A stretch of 64,000 nucleotides of DNA from a virus. Under the pieces are notes generated by a model that did not search any database, was not told the origin of the DNA, and worked only from the letters and a program-made list of their open reading frames with translations. Each line of letters opens with the position of its first letter. Within the stretch, counting starts at the first letter, position 1. This document shows positions 29,563 through 37,865 of this stretch, piece by piece. Made by a program: the position numbers and the translations under genes. The stretch covers positions 17,285-81,284 of the IMG/VR virus record IMGVR_UViG_3300017986_004441. One strand, given 5' to 3'.

Positions 29563-30392
29563 TTAGAAATTTCCTGTAAAATTGAATTAAAGTTATTGAC
29601 AGAATAATATTCTTGTATAATTGAGGTTGAAGGCGCTGGCTTTGAGAGACAAGATACCACACATCGATATATATCGTCGTATGTTTTAAAGTTGGTAATT
29701 AAATCTTTTTCTGGATAATTATTTAAATTCATGTTAGTAATAATATTACACCCACATGACAAGCCGCATAATACATTTAGTCTTGAACTGAAATCTAAAA
29801 TGGCTTTATATGGAGATATAGCATCAAATATTGATTTGATGTCAAGAGTGATGGACTTAACTATATTTACATTAATACCCTTCTGTTGTAAAGATGACGC
29901 TATGTTGTTTACCATATTATTGTTTTCTAGATTAAAAATCAAAAGGTCTTTTGTTTTTGGTGAATCTTTTCTGTATTCCGGTATTGCATAATTGCAATTG
30001 ATGGCATTTGATACATATCCATCCGATCGCCTATTGAAATTGATTACATGGACATTATTAATATTTTTTTGCAATATTAGGAGATCTTCTCTTTTGGTTT
30101 TTGACAAATCATCATGATTAAAGATAAGCAGATCAGTATTAGTATTAAATATATTATCTATTTGTTCTGCATTGACAAACACAGAATTTAGTGCAGTAAA
30201 GTTGTAGTTGATGTCTAATATGGTGGAGTTGTTTTGGTGTTTAATAAATAAAAACCTATCATCTGTCATATCCATTACTAACGCATCAAATATAGACCCA
30301 TGACCATGATACAATATGTTATATCTATGATTCAGTGTCTTGGATTTAATTTTTTGGTAAAGATTATTACTTGACCATTCTGATTTTAACAT
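29559..30392 (-). CDS. Glycosyltransferase-like protein (277 aa)
   Basis: GT-B-like Rossmann pattern throughout. KAILDFSSRLNVLCGLSCGCNII matches the position and style of the donor-binding glycine-rich turn (LNVLCGLSCG). No EX7E acid pair is obvious. Part of the overlapping sugar operon. Confidence 0.5.
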   Translation of the reverse strand: MLKSEWSSNNLYQKIKSKTLNHRYNILYHGHGSIFDALVMDMTDDRFLFIKHQNNSTILDINYNFTALNSVFVNAEQIDNIFNTNTDLLIFNHDDLSKTKREDLLILQKNINNVHVINFNRRSDGYVSNAINCNYAIPEYRKDSPKTKDLLIFNLENNNMVNNIASSLQQKGINVNIVKSITLDIKSIFDAISPYKAILDFSSRLNVLCGLSCGCNIITNMNLNNYPEKDLITNFKTYDDIYRCVVSCLSKPAPSTSIIQEYYSVNNFNSILQEISK

Positions 30393-31342
30393 AATATGTC
30401 TGCAAGTTGTGATATCGGATATTTACTAGGTTCTTTTTTATGTGATAGTATGTTTTCTTTGAGGCTCTTTTTTATGATGGTATACTGCGTTTGGTTGTGA
30501 TCGCTTAATTTATCTAGATCTAAATCTCCATAGGATATAATGGTGTTATTATTTTTAGAGGCCAAAGAACAATTACTAATTAATTCATATTGATTATTTA
30601 TGGATAAGAATATATCAGCAGAGCTATGGAGAGAGCTTAGTCTGGAATGTGAAAGATTATCTAACATTAATAAGACCTTATCTTCCTTATTGGTGTGCAG
30701 ATCTGATTTGCATTGTTCGTAGTAAGATATTAGATCTTTCTTATTTGATGTGTTTGTTTCGCAACAAATAATAAGGCATATATTGTCATTTTGATTGCAG
30801 CAATCGATAAATGTTGGTATTAATGATCTTATAGAAGCTTTGTCTCCATCATAATTGCCAATAAAATAATATTTTTTATAAGAGGAGTAGATGCCTAGAT
30901 CGAGCGTGTACTTGCTGGTACTTTTGGTCGATTGTGGGTATGGTATTTTAAAAATATTAGAATTAGAGATACCTATATCCAAAAATTTCTCATAGTCGAA
31001 ATCGTTAAAAACAAATATGCCATCAAATTCTTTTAGCTTATTGTGGTACTTGGTATTGATTGATAGGTCTTGTTGGGTTATAGGTATCAAATAATTTTTT
31101 GTATAGCGATTAATAGATGCTGTTTCTATTAAACAATGAGTGATGACGGCATCAGGCATTTTGCTAAGTTCAGACATTCTCAAATAAGGAATGGTCGAAG
31201 ATTTCTCATCATCATACCCAGAATAGATAGGATATGCATATGTTTGTATTTGGTTAAGTGTACATATGTCTTCCAGTATGCTTGCAGAGCAATAGCCTAT
31301 AGCATTGTTGGATTGGAACGGTCCATTATAAAGTATTTTCAT
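30386..31342 (-). CDS. Glycosyltransferase-like protein (318 aa)
   Basis: Start chosen at ATG 31342 (MKILYNGPFQ), a typical first strand of GT-B proteins; an upstream ATG would overlap the previous gene by 56 bases. The C-terminal half carries LSSLHSSADIFLSINNQYELIS, resembling the GT4 acceptor region, with a weak match at the acid position. Overlaps of 17 and 7 bases with its neighbours show polycistronic organisation. Confidence 0.55.
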   Translation of the reverse strand: MKILYNGPFQSNNAIGYCSASILEDICTLNQIQTYAYPIYSGYDDEKSSTIPYLRMSELSKMPDAVITHCLIETASINRYTKNYLIPITQQDLSINTKYHNKLKEFDGIFVFNDFDYEKFLDIGISNSNIFKIPYPQSTKSTSKYTLDLGIYSSYKKYYFIGNYDGDKASIRSLIPTFIDCCNQNDNICLIICCETNTSNKKDLISYYEQCKSDLHTNKEDKVLLMLDNLSHSRLSSLHSSADIFLSINNQYELISNCSLASKNNNTIISYGDLDLDKLSDHNQTQYTIIKKSLKENILSHKKEPSKYPISQLADILC

Positions 31343-32981
31343 TTTTGTTTTTAAGTTTGGCGTATTGTATGAAGTCATCATTGAATCTTATGTTTTCTTT
31401 TATTACTGCACCTAATTCGTTATTATTATTAATTAGTATATTTAATTGCTCTATGGCGCTATTTATATCATAATGATGATACGACATTCCATTTTGCTGA
31501 AAACCATAATCTATATCATTTAAAATAGTGAGAATTTTATGAGAAGAAAACATATTAATATCTCCAAGGTTATTTTTGCATATAGATATAATATTTTCTA
31601 AGTCTGCATTTTCTTTAATATTTGTGATTTTTTGCATAGATACTGGCCGATCCCAGTGACCAGGTGCCTGCGGCTCTATTTGATCCAAATATTTTTCCCA
31701 TTTCTTTGACACATCGTCCCAATTGTAAAATTTTTCTGTCAATGTTCTTATTTCGGTTCTCTTTTTTTCTACAATAGGAGCTGGCCAGCTCATGACTGTT
31801 TTGATAGCAGAAATCAAATCGTCATTATTGGGATATACCCTAATCGCTCTAGTTTCTAATTCTTTAAAATACGTTTGAACACCAACAGGAAAAGCTTTTA
31901 ATTTTTGAATAATGTCGCACATAGCGCTGTAGTCTATAGTTGCTATGGGGATACCACAAGCTGCTGCCTCTACTTGAGGCATCCCAAAGCCTTCACATAT
32001 TGCATATTGTACATAAATGTCAAAAACGTTATATATGACAGACAATTGCTTTGATTCAATACCAGCTGAAACACTAGGAAAGACTTTATTTTTAGATAGG
32101 CATTTATCGCATATGGTGCTGGGACCAGCAAACACTCCGCATGTAACATCATTGCACTTTTTGCACACATATGTAAAAAGCACCCTATTGGCCAATCTAT
32201 GTTCTTTTAACAGCTCAGGGATGTCCCAGCCTGCATCGGGATAGCTTGTATGTAAATATAAAAATGGTATTTGCTTAACCAGGCTATTATTTTCTAGTTC
32301 ATCCAAAAGACTTCTGAAAGACTTAAACAATTCCGGTATTAGTTTTCTTTTTTGGTTTCTCATTACCGAGCCGATAATAAATGCATCGTTCGGTATATTC
32401 ATTGCTCTTCTGCATTTGGTTTTGTCCTGGATTTTAAAAGTTGAAAGATCTACTCCTGGAGAAGCAGTATCAACATAGTTAATTTGTCCGCTAGATTGTT
32501 TTTCTAGTGTTTTTGCCCCCCAATCAGAATAAGTAAAAATAGCATCAGCGTCTAGGAAGGTGCTGATCCATGATTGTTGCTGTGGGGCAGAATCTACTGT
32601 CGGCATCAGAATCCAATGAAAGAACTTTCTAGCTGGAGAAAGCTCTTGATAACTAGACATCCAATAATCTCTAATGTCTATAACAACATCAGGCTTAAAG
32701 TCAATGACAACTTTATCAAATCTCCACCTACCGAACATATTGTCAGACCTAGATGAATATTCGTTATATCTAGGATCGGTTTTTTGCACAGCGTTTGCAT
32801 AAATAGTCCAAGGGGTCTTTGAATCTCTTGGGTCATTTACATTGGCATAACTTGCAAATTCCGCTATATCATATTTATTGGTATTATATAATCGGGTCAA
32901 TAGTTCTTTGGCATAGATCGAAAAGCCAGAATTGAGGAAACTGGCTTCTGAGCACATCAATATTTTTAATTTTTTCATCAT
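31326..32981 (-). CDS. GT4-type glycosyltransferase with inserted zinc ribbon
   Basis: 551 residues. The first strand is KKLKILMCSEASFLNSGFS, followed by a Rossmann domain. The donor domain starts near FIIGSVMRNQKRK (201-213) and contains the retaining GT4 acid pair in CEGFGMPQVEAAACG (Glu330 and Glu338, EX7E). Between strands of this domain lies CKKC (273-276) and CDKC (291-294), a zinc ribbon not found in ordinary GT4 enzymes. A C-terminal extension of about 100 residues follows the GT fold. It heads the sugar operon just after the SSB terminator. Likely transfers a sugar to a phage or host surface glycan; substrate unknown. Confidence 0.8.
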   Translation of the reverse strand: MMKKLKILMCSEASFLNSGFSIYAKELLTRLYNTNKYDIAEFASYANVNDPRDSKTPWTIYANAVQKTDPRYNEYSSRSDNMFGRWRFDKVVIDFKPDVVIDIRDYWMSSYQELSPARKFFHWILMPTVDSAPQQQSWISTFLDADAIFTYSDWGAKTLEKQSSGQINYVDTASPGVDLSTFKIQDKTKCRRAMNIPNDAFIIGSVMRNQKRKLIPELFKSFRSLLDELENNSLVKQIPFLYLHTSYPDAGWDIPELLKEHRLANRVLFTYVCKKCNDVTCGVFAGPSTICDKCLSKNKVFPSVSAGIESKQLSVIYNVFDIYVQYAICEGFGMPQVEAAACGIPIATIDYSAMCDIIQKLKAFPVGVQTYFKELETRAIRVYPNNDDLISAIKTVMSWPAPIVEKKRTEIRTLTEKFYNWDDVSKKWEKYLDQIEPQAPGHWDRPVSMQKITNIKENADLENIISICKNNLGDINMFSSHKILTILNDIDYGFQQNGMSYHHYDINSAIEQLNILINNNNELGAVIKENIRFNDDFIQYAKLKNKNENTL

Positions 32982-32998
32982 TATTTTTTGGACGATAC

Positions 32999-33028
32999 AA
33001 AAATAGCGAGGAATGAATCCTCGCTATT
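32999..33028 (-). terminator. Rho-independent terminator downstream of ssb
   Basis: A perfect 11-base-pair stem (33002-33012 with 33018-33028) with a 5-base loop. Read on the - strand, it is followed by TTTTT. It lies 23 bases after the SSB stop codon and before the sugar operon. Confidence 0.85.
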
Positions 33029-33050
33029 CATGGTTAAGAATTAAGATTCA

Positions 33051-33422
33051 TTAAAAGGCTACAGCTTCTTGATCTTCTGATTTCTTGTATCTAGATAGCT
33101 TTGTAAGCTTTGAAAAATTATTTACCCTTACCTTGAAACTATTGTGCTTAACTCCGTCTTTTTCCCAGGAATCGTTTCTTAAGGAACCCTCCACCATGAC
33201 CAGATCACCCTTGGCAAAAGACTCTCCAATAATTTCTGCGCCAGTATCCCAGGCTTCACAGTTGATAAAAGACGTAACCTTGTCTCTATCCCCATTAGCC
33301 TTTGTGTATTCTCTTGATGTAGCAACAGTAAAGTTGACTACAGCAGTCTCTTTTCCTCCAGTATTAACTCGTCGCATTTCTGGATCTCTAGCTAGGTTTC
33401 CTCTAAGAATTACAAGATTCAT
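33051..33422 (-). CDS. ssb: Single-stranded DNA-binding protein
   Basis: 123 residues, one OB-fold. The start MNLVILRGNLARDPEMR and then FTVATSREY, FINCEAWD, LVMVEGSLRNDSWEKDG are bacterial SSB hallmarks. The acidic C-terminal tip is reduced to SEDQEAVAF, ending in Phe like the protein-interaction tip of host SSB but less acidic. AAGGAG lies 8 bases before the ATG. A consensus promoter and a terminator flank it, so it can be expressed alone at a high level. Role: coating template strands and recruiting the replisome. Confidence 0.93.
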   Translation of the reverse strand: MNLVILRGNLARDPEMRRVNTGGKETAVVNFTVATSREYTKANGDRDKVTSFINCEAWDTGAEIIGESFAKGDLVMVEGSLRNDSWEKDGVKHNSFKVRVNNFSKLTKLSRYKKSEDQEAVAF

Positions 33423-33472
33423 TTAAATCTCCTTAATTATAAAAATATAAAATAACCAAACCAACTGATACT

Positions 33473-33500
33473 ATTATAGCAGAACTGTTCCGTTTGTCAA
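33473..33500 (-). promoter_or_regulatory. Consensus sigma70 promoter of ssb
   Basis: TTGACA (33500-33495), 16-base spacer, TATAAT (33478-33473), with TGC before the -10 as an extended element. The predicted transcript start is near 33466, giving a leader of about 44 bases with the AAGGAG site. The -35 overlaps the stop codon of the polymerase gene. Confidence 0.85.
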
Positions 33501-35119
33501 GACTGCGGCTCAAAACATTTTTCTACTATGAGGCTATCTTTGTTTTTAGACTTTTTCCCAGTAAAAACTAACACATTGCCTTCAAAAATATGTGTTTTGT
33601 ATTGTTCCCAAACGTCAGGAAATAATATGATTGAGTCAAGTATTCCGTATTGGTCCTCTCCAGTTACAAAAGCCATCTCTGATCCTGGATTCTTACCTGT
33701 TTTTGTTTTGGTTATATTAATAGATGATATTTCGGCAGCCATAATGATATCAGACTTATATGTGGTTTTAAAATCTTTGCAGTTAGTATTGGTTGTGTCT
33801 ATGTCGTAAGAGTCTAATTTTGAGCATGTGATGGCTGTACCCAGTAAAGAATTTTCGGAATCAGACAACCATTCTATTTTATCTACCATAGAATACGGCG
33901 GATTGTCTATGGTTTTTATAAGATTGGCAATGATTTCTTTTCTATTCTTATTTATTTTTTCCTGCAAGAGTCCGACTAATATATTTTTTAAAGACTGATT
34001 ATCTTTTTTAATATAAGTATCACATTTTTCTATTTCTTTTTTTGTTAAGGAAGAAAATATCTCATATTCAAATAACATTTCTGTTCTTGTTTTTTTGTAG
34101 AAGTCCAAGGAGCCACAACATATTAAGGCTTTGGTTGCAGTACTATTGATATTACATAGTATCATAGATAACATTTGGTACCAATTAATATTATTGATAT
34201 CTATTTGGTCTTTTTCTATTATTTGTTGCATCTTTTGAAAAACAGAATTGCCTACACCCTTAATATCTGTTAGTCCAAAAAATATCTTGCCAAACTTGAT
34301 AGAAAACAGCTGATTCATATGTCTTATATCTGGTGTTTGGATAATAATATCCATTTCGTTGGCGTTTCTAACGAGCTCTTTTATTTCTTGTTGTGGATCT
34401 ATTTTGTCTTTTGCAAATTTCAAATAAGAAGCAAAAAATATTCTTGGAAAATGAGCCTTGGTATATGCAGATAAGTAGGCATTCATCGCGTATGATATTG
34501 CATGGCTTTTATTGAAAGAATATCTCTGACTTTTTTCTATCCATCCAAAAATCTCTTCTGCCGTATCTTTATCTACGGTTTTTTGTTTTAGTGCGCCTTC
34601 AATAAAAGACTTTTTGACCTTAGCCATCAGGTCAGCCTTTTTCTTTCCAATAGCCTTTCTTAAAACGTCTGCTTCTTTTAGGTCAAAGCCAGAAACAACC
34701 CTTGCTATTTCCATAGCCTGCTCCTGATATATCATTTCTCCATAACTTTTTTCAAGAGGACTTTTTAAAGATGGATGATAATAATCTACTGTTTCTTGTC
34801 CATTTTTTTTATCAATATAATGATTACTTACGCTTTTACCGTCTCTATAGGCCTCAAGGCATCCCGGCCTTAAAATACTAATCAGGCCCGCTAAATGCTC
34901 TATATTTCTTGGTTTTAGCTTTTTGGACATACTTTGACCAAGTCTTGACTCTAACTGAAAACATCCTTTAGTATTGCCAGAGGATATCAAGTCCCAAGTT
35001 TTTTCACATTCTAGATTAATTTTTTCTAATCTAGGATCAAATTCAATCTTAGGAAAGTCGCCACTATTGTCCAATACTCTAAATTTGCATCCACAATCGA
35101 ATGTAAAAATTTCAGCCAT
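33497..35119 (-). CDS. DNA polymerase III alpha subunit, C-terminal half (fingers, HhH, OB)
   Basis: 540 residues. After a short N-terminal strap with CGC, the sequence joins the DnaE family at TWDLISSGNTKGCFQLESR. It continues with SILRPGCLE, YGEMIYQEQAMEIARVVSGF, LRKAIGKKK and FNKSHAISYA, which are the fingers and template-contacting region. A helix-hairpin-helix region (GLTDIKGVG) and an OB-like domain end the protein. No clear clamp-binding motif was seen. The catalytic aspartates are in the other half at 35994-37865. It must associate with that half to form a working polymerase. Not a frameshift: the halves are 874 bases apart with two genes between. Confidence 0.9.
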   Translation of the reverse strand: MAEIFTFDCGCKFRVLDNSGDFPKIEFDPRLEKINLECEKTWDLISSGNTKGCFQLESRLGQSMSKKLKPRNIEHLAGLISILRPGCLEAYRDGKSVSNHYIDKKNGQETVDYYHPSLKSPLEKSYGEMIYQEQAMEIARVVSGFDLKEADVLRKAIGKKKADLMAKVKKSFIEGALKQKTVDKDTAEEIFGWIEKSQRYSFNKSHAISYAMNAYLSAYTKAHFPRIFFASYLKFAKDKIDPQQEIKELVRNANEMDIIIQTPDIRHMNQLFSIKFGKIFFGLTDIKGVGNSVFQKMQQIIEKDQIDINNINWYQMLSMILCNINSTATKALICCGSLDFYKKTRTEMLFEYEIFSSLTKKEIEKCDTYIKKDNQSLKNILVGLLQEKINKNRKEIIANLIKTIDNPPYSMVDKIEWLSDSENSLLGTAITCSKLDSYDIDTTNTNCKDFKTTYKSDIIMAAEISSINITKTKTGKNPGSEMAFVTGEDQYGILDSIILFPDVWEQYKTHIFEGNVLVFTGKKSKNKDSLIVEKCFEPQS

Positions 35120-35128
35120 TGTATATTT

Positions 35129-35815
35129 CTATTTAAAAGAATCCTTAAATTTAATCTTTGGTGACATGCTTCTAAAAAGTTTCATAAATCTAATTAGAAT
35201 TTCTGCTGTGTCCTGTACATCTTTAAGAGCGTCATGAGCATTTTCTTTAGATAATCCTAGATAATCTCTAAGATTGTCTAATGTATAATTTTTAAGTTCA
35301 CTATTTCCTTCGAACCAATAAAATATAACATTCATAACATCTAAAACATCTCTAGGAAAAAACAGATCGGTTTTATTTTCCTTGTTTGTGTTTTTATATC
35401 TCTGGCTCAATCTGTTGATGATTGGCAAATCGAACCTGTTAATATTGTATCCGGCAGCAATCGGGGCACTAAAACAGCTTTTTTTAGTTGACCTACTGTG
35501 ATACATTTGTAGATAATTAACAAACATTTTCCATGCCTGCTCTTGCTTTTGACTAGATTTCCAGTCCTTCAAAATTTGAGCTTTGCTAACTCCTCTAACC
35601 TTAGAGTGAAAGTCTAAAACATCAGAGTCATCATATGTATAATCCTCATTTTCTTCTAGAGCAGATGGTCGCAGAGATATATTAAATTCTGAATCTGGTA
35701 CTATCTCTAATTTTATTGGGTCAACAATAACAGCTGCTATTTGTACCGGACTGCATACATCTGGATTGCAGCCATCTGTCTCTAGATCGAAAACACATAT
35801 CTTATTCCTATTAAT
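35129..35815 (-). CDS. DnaQ-like 3'-5' exonuclease (proofreader), AUU start
   Basis: 228 residues. The DEDDh motifs are all present: FDLETDG near residue 9 (ExoI), GYNINRFDLPIIN (ExoII) and HDALKDVQDT (ExoIII with His and Asp). The frame is closed upstream by TGA at 35821-35819. Between it and the ExoI motif there is no ATG, GTG or TTG. ATT at 35815 lies 6 bases after GGAGG within a full GGAGGTGA, so it is the best start. The first ATG/GTG/TTG in frame (TTG 35572) would delete ExoI and kill the enzyme. Located between the two polymerase halves, it is likely the replisome proofreader. Confidence 0.85.
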   Translation of the reverse strand: MNRNKICVFDLETDGCNPDVCSPVQIAAVIVDPIKLEIVPDSEFNISLRPSALEENEDYTYDDSDVLDFHSKVRGVSKAQILKDWKSSQKQEQAWKMFVNYLQMYHSRSTKKSCFSAPIAAGYNINRFDLPIINRLSQRYKNTNKENKTDLFFPRDVLDVMNVIFYWFEGNSELKNYTLDNLRDYLGLSKENAHDALKDVQDTAEILIRFMKLFRSMSPKIKFKDSFK

Positions 35816-35990
35816 TTTTCACCTCCACTTTGATATCTGGCTGAATAAATGTCCTATCATTGGCATTGCCAACCACATGACAATTAACGCTTCTGCAACA
35901 ACTAACTTTGACGGTATTAACTTTTACATATGTCTTATTATTTAAGTCAAATTGTTCGCCAATAGCGACGTCTTTAAAAGATTTTTGCAT
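35811..35990 (-). CDS. Small conserved-looking phage protein (59 aa)
   Basis: ATG 35990 to TAA 35811, starting 3 bases after the polymerase N-half stop. Sequence pattern: KSFKDVAIGEQFDLNNKTYVKV then VKVSCCRSVNCH. Proteins of this FKDL-x-G-x-x-F-x-N-x-x-Y-x-K type with a CCRS-N motif recur in phage genomes (recalled); function unknown. Its last codons encode the GGAGGTGA ribosome site of the exonuclease, so the two are translationally coupled. Confidence 0.8.
   Translation of the reverse strand: MQKSFKDVAIGEQFDLNNKTYVKVNTVKVSCCRSVNCHVVGNANDRTFIQPDIKVEVKN
35813..35826 (-). promoter_or_regulatory. Extended Shine-Dalgarno site and AUU start codon of the exonuclease
   Basis: GGAGGTGA (35826-35819) matches all eight bases expected to pair with the usual 16S rRNA 3' end. 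The ATT (35815-35813) overlaps the TAA of the upstream gene. A maximal Shine-Dalgarno would compensate for the weak start codon. Confidence 0.75.
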
Positions 35991-35993
35991 AAT

Positions 35994-37865
35994 TTATTCT
36001 CCACTATGTAGTAATTGTGAAATAGACATAACCTTATCGAGCATAGCCACCCCCAGAATATCAAATTTAATAATACCAATAGATTCCAAGTCTTGCATTT
36101 CCATGCCAGCTATTGTTGTCTTGTTTTTTGTATCATAAATCATGGGACAGATATTATTTAGGTTGTGACTACTAATAACTACACCGGCAGCATGTTTTGA
36201 CTGATTTGATTTGGTGCCCTCTAATCTAATAGCTTGCTCAAATCTTTTGGCAAGGGGACCCTTCAGTGTATTGTCTTTTTCATCAATATAGCACCATTCT
36301 TTTAGCTTATCGGCGTTATTCTCTAGAGCCCATCTAATAATAGAGGCTTCGCCACCATCTTCTTTCATTTCTTGTAATTCATCGGCTATTTTTGCTTCGT
36401 CTGGAATAAATTTTGTAATTCTGTTCATTTCATCAAAACTAATATTTCCATATACCCTTAATACTTCTTTAAGGGCGCCTCTGCCTTTCATGGTGTTAAA
36501 AGTAATCATCTGAGACACTTTTGATTCACCATATCTATTTCTAATATACGATATGATTTCTTCTCTTTTATTGATTGGTACATCCACATCTATATCTGGC
36601 ATAGAGATTCTGTCTTTAGTATTTCTTCCAGAATTATAAAATCTTTCAAATATAAGATCATATTTTATTGGGTCTATAGATGTTATGCCTATTAAATAGG
36701 ACACTAAGCACCCAGCGGCACTGCCTCTGCCTGGACCAGCTAACCATCCACGAGATTTAATATAGTTAACAATATCCGCAACAATTAAGAAATAACTAGA
36801 AAGGTCAGCTCCCTGTAAAACTTCTAATTCTTTTTTGATGCGTTCTACATAAATATTATGGTCTTCTTTTGGTATATGATTTGCAATTTTTTCCTGCCAT
36901 CCATTTCTACATAATTGCCTTAGATATTCATCTGGATTCTGATTATCTGGACACTGAAATGGAGGCAATAATGGTTTGTGTAAAATATCATAATCTTCAC
37001 ACATGCTGTCTATATAAAGTGTATTCTCTACCTCTTCCTGGGTATGTATTTCGTTAATCTCTTTTGGATCAAGTATATAATACTTGTCAGACTTAAAAAA
37101 ACATTCAAATGGTACAGATTCTTCGTTGACAATTTTTTTATTAATATTGGATAGCGTAGTTTTTATATTATTGCACAACAATATTCTTTGATCTATGGCA
37201 TCTTCTTGCTCTGCATAGTGTGCATCGGGTGTACAGATAATTTTGGTTTTTGTTAGCTTTCCCAGGCCTCTAACAATGTCTGTAAGCTCTTTTTGTCTGG
37301 GCATATTTTGTTGATCCATTAGTTGTGACTCAAGGAAAAAGTTATCACTTCCAAAAATTTCTTTCATCTCCGCAATAAAATCCACACATTTGCCTTTGTA
37401 GTCTGTGGGATTTTGTTCAACTATATCGGCAATATATGATCCCATATGCCCACAAAATGCAATTAAATTATTATGTGATACTATATCTTTTAGTTTACAG
37501 ATAGACAATCTTGGTTTTTTATAGTAATTTTCAGGATCGTTAGATTTAGAAACGATTTGTATTAAATTTTTCCAACCTGTTAGATTTTTGGCCAGTACTA
37601 TAAAATGTGTTAGGTCAATATTTTCTTTAGATTTTATACTAGAATCATCGAACGATAAATATAATTCACATCCAAGTATGGGCTTGATATTTTTAGCTTT
37701 TAGTGCGGTATGTATTTGTACAGCACCGGATATGGATCCATGGTCTGTAATGGCACAACTCGGTACTCCTATTTTATTGCACCTATTGGCTATCTGTTCA
37801 GGTCTTGACAAACCATCCAATAAAGAATAGTGGCTATGCACATGCAAAGGTATATAGTTTTTCAT
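35994..37865 (-). CDS. DNA polymerase III alpha subunit, N-terminal half (PHP and palm)
   Basis: 623 residues. The PHP domain begins HVHSHYSLLDG and has AITDHGSISG and PILGCELYLS. The palm has AGPGRGSAAGCLVSYLIGI and MPDIDVDV (two catalytic Asp), and near the C-terminus IIKFDILGV, where the third catalytic Asp of DnaE sits. So all three acids are in this half and the break lies just after the palm. The protein ends at LLHSGE, 3 bases before the next small gene. AGGAAG precedes the ATG, which overlaps the upstream stop (ATGA). It needs the C-terminal half at 33497-35119. Confidence 0.9.
   Translation of the reverse strand: MKNYIPLHVHSHYSLLDGLSRPEQIANRCNKIGVPSCAITDHGSISGAVQIHTALKAKNIKPILGCELYLSFDDSSIKSKENIDLTHFIVLAKNLTGWKNLIQIVSKSNDPENYYKKPRLSICKLKDIVSHNNLIAFCGHMGSYIADIVEQNPTDYKGKCVDFIAEMKEIFGSDNFFLESQLMDQQNMPRQKELTDIVRGLGKLTKTKIICTPDAHYAEQEDAIDQRILLCNNIKTTLSNINKKIVNEESVPFECFFKSDKYYILDPKEINEIHTQEEVENTLYIDSMCEDYDILHKPLLPPFQCPDNQNPDEYLRQLCRNGWQEKIANHIPKEDHNIYVERIKKELEVLQGADLSSYFLIVADIVNYIKSRGWLAGPGRGSAAGCLVSYLIGITSIDPIKYDLIFERFYNSGRNTKDRISMPDIDVDVPINKREEIISYIRNRYGESKVSQMITFNTMKGRGALKEVLRVYGNISFDEMNRITKFIPDEAKIADELQEMKEDGGEASIIRWALENNADKLKEWCYIDEKDNTLKGPLAKRFEQAIRLEGTKSNQSKHAAGVVISSHNLNNICPMIYDTKNKTTIAGMEMQDLESIGIIKFDILGVAMLDKVMSISQLLHSGE

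Noticed and set aside
35572-35815. Start of the exonuclease at TTG 35572
   Set aside because: This would remove the ExoI catalytic motif, which is intact upstream in the same frame, and it has no matching ribosome site.
33497-37865. Frameshifted or broken single dnaE gene
   Set aside because: The two halves are separated by two intact genes and each has a sensible start and stop, so this is a true gene split.
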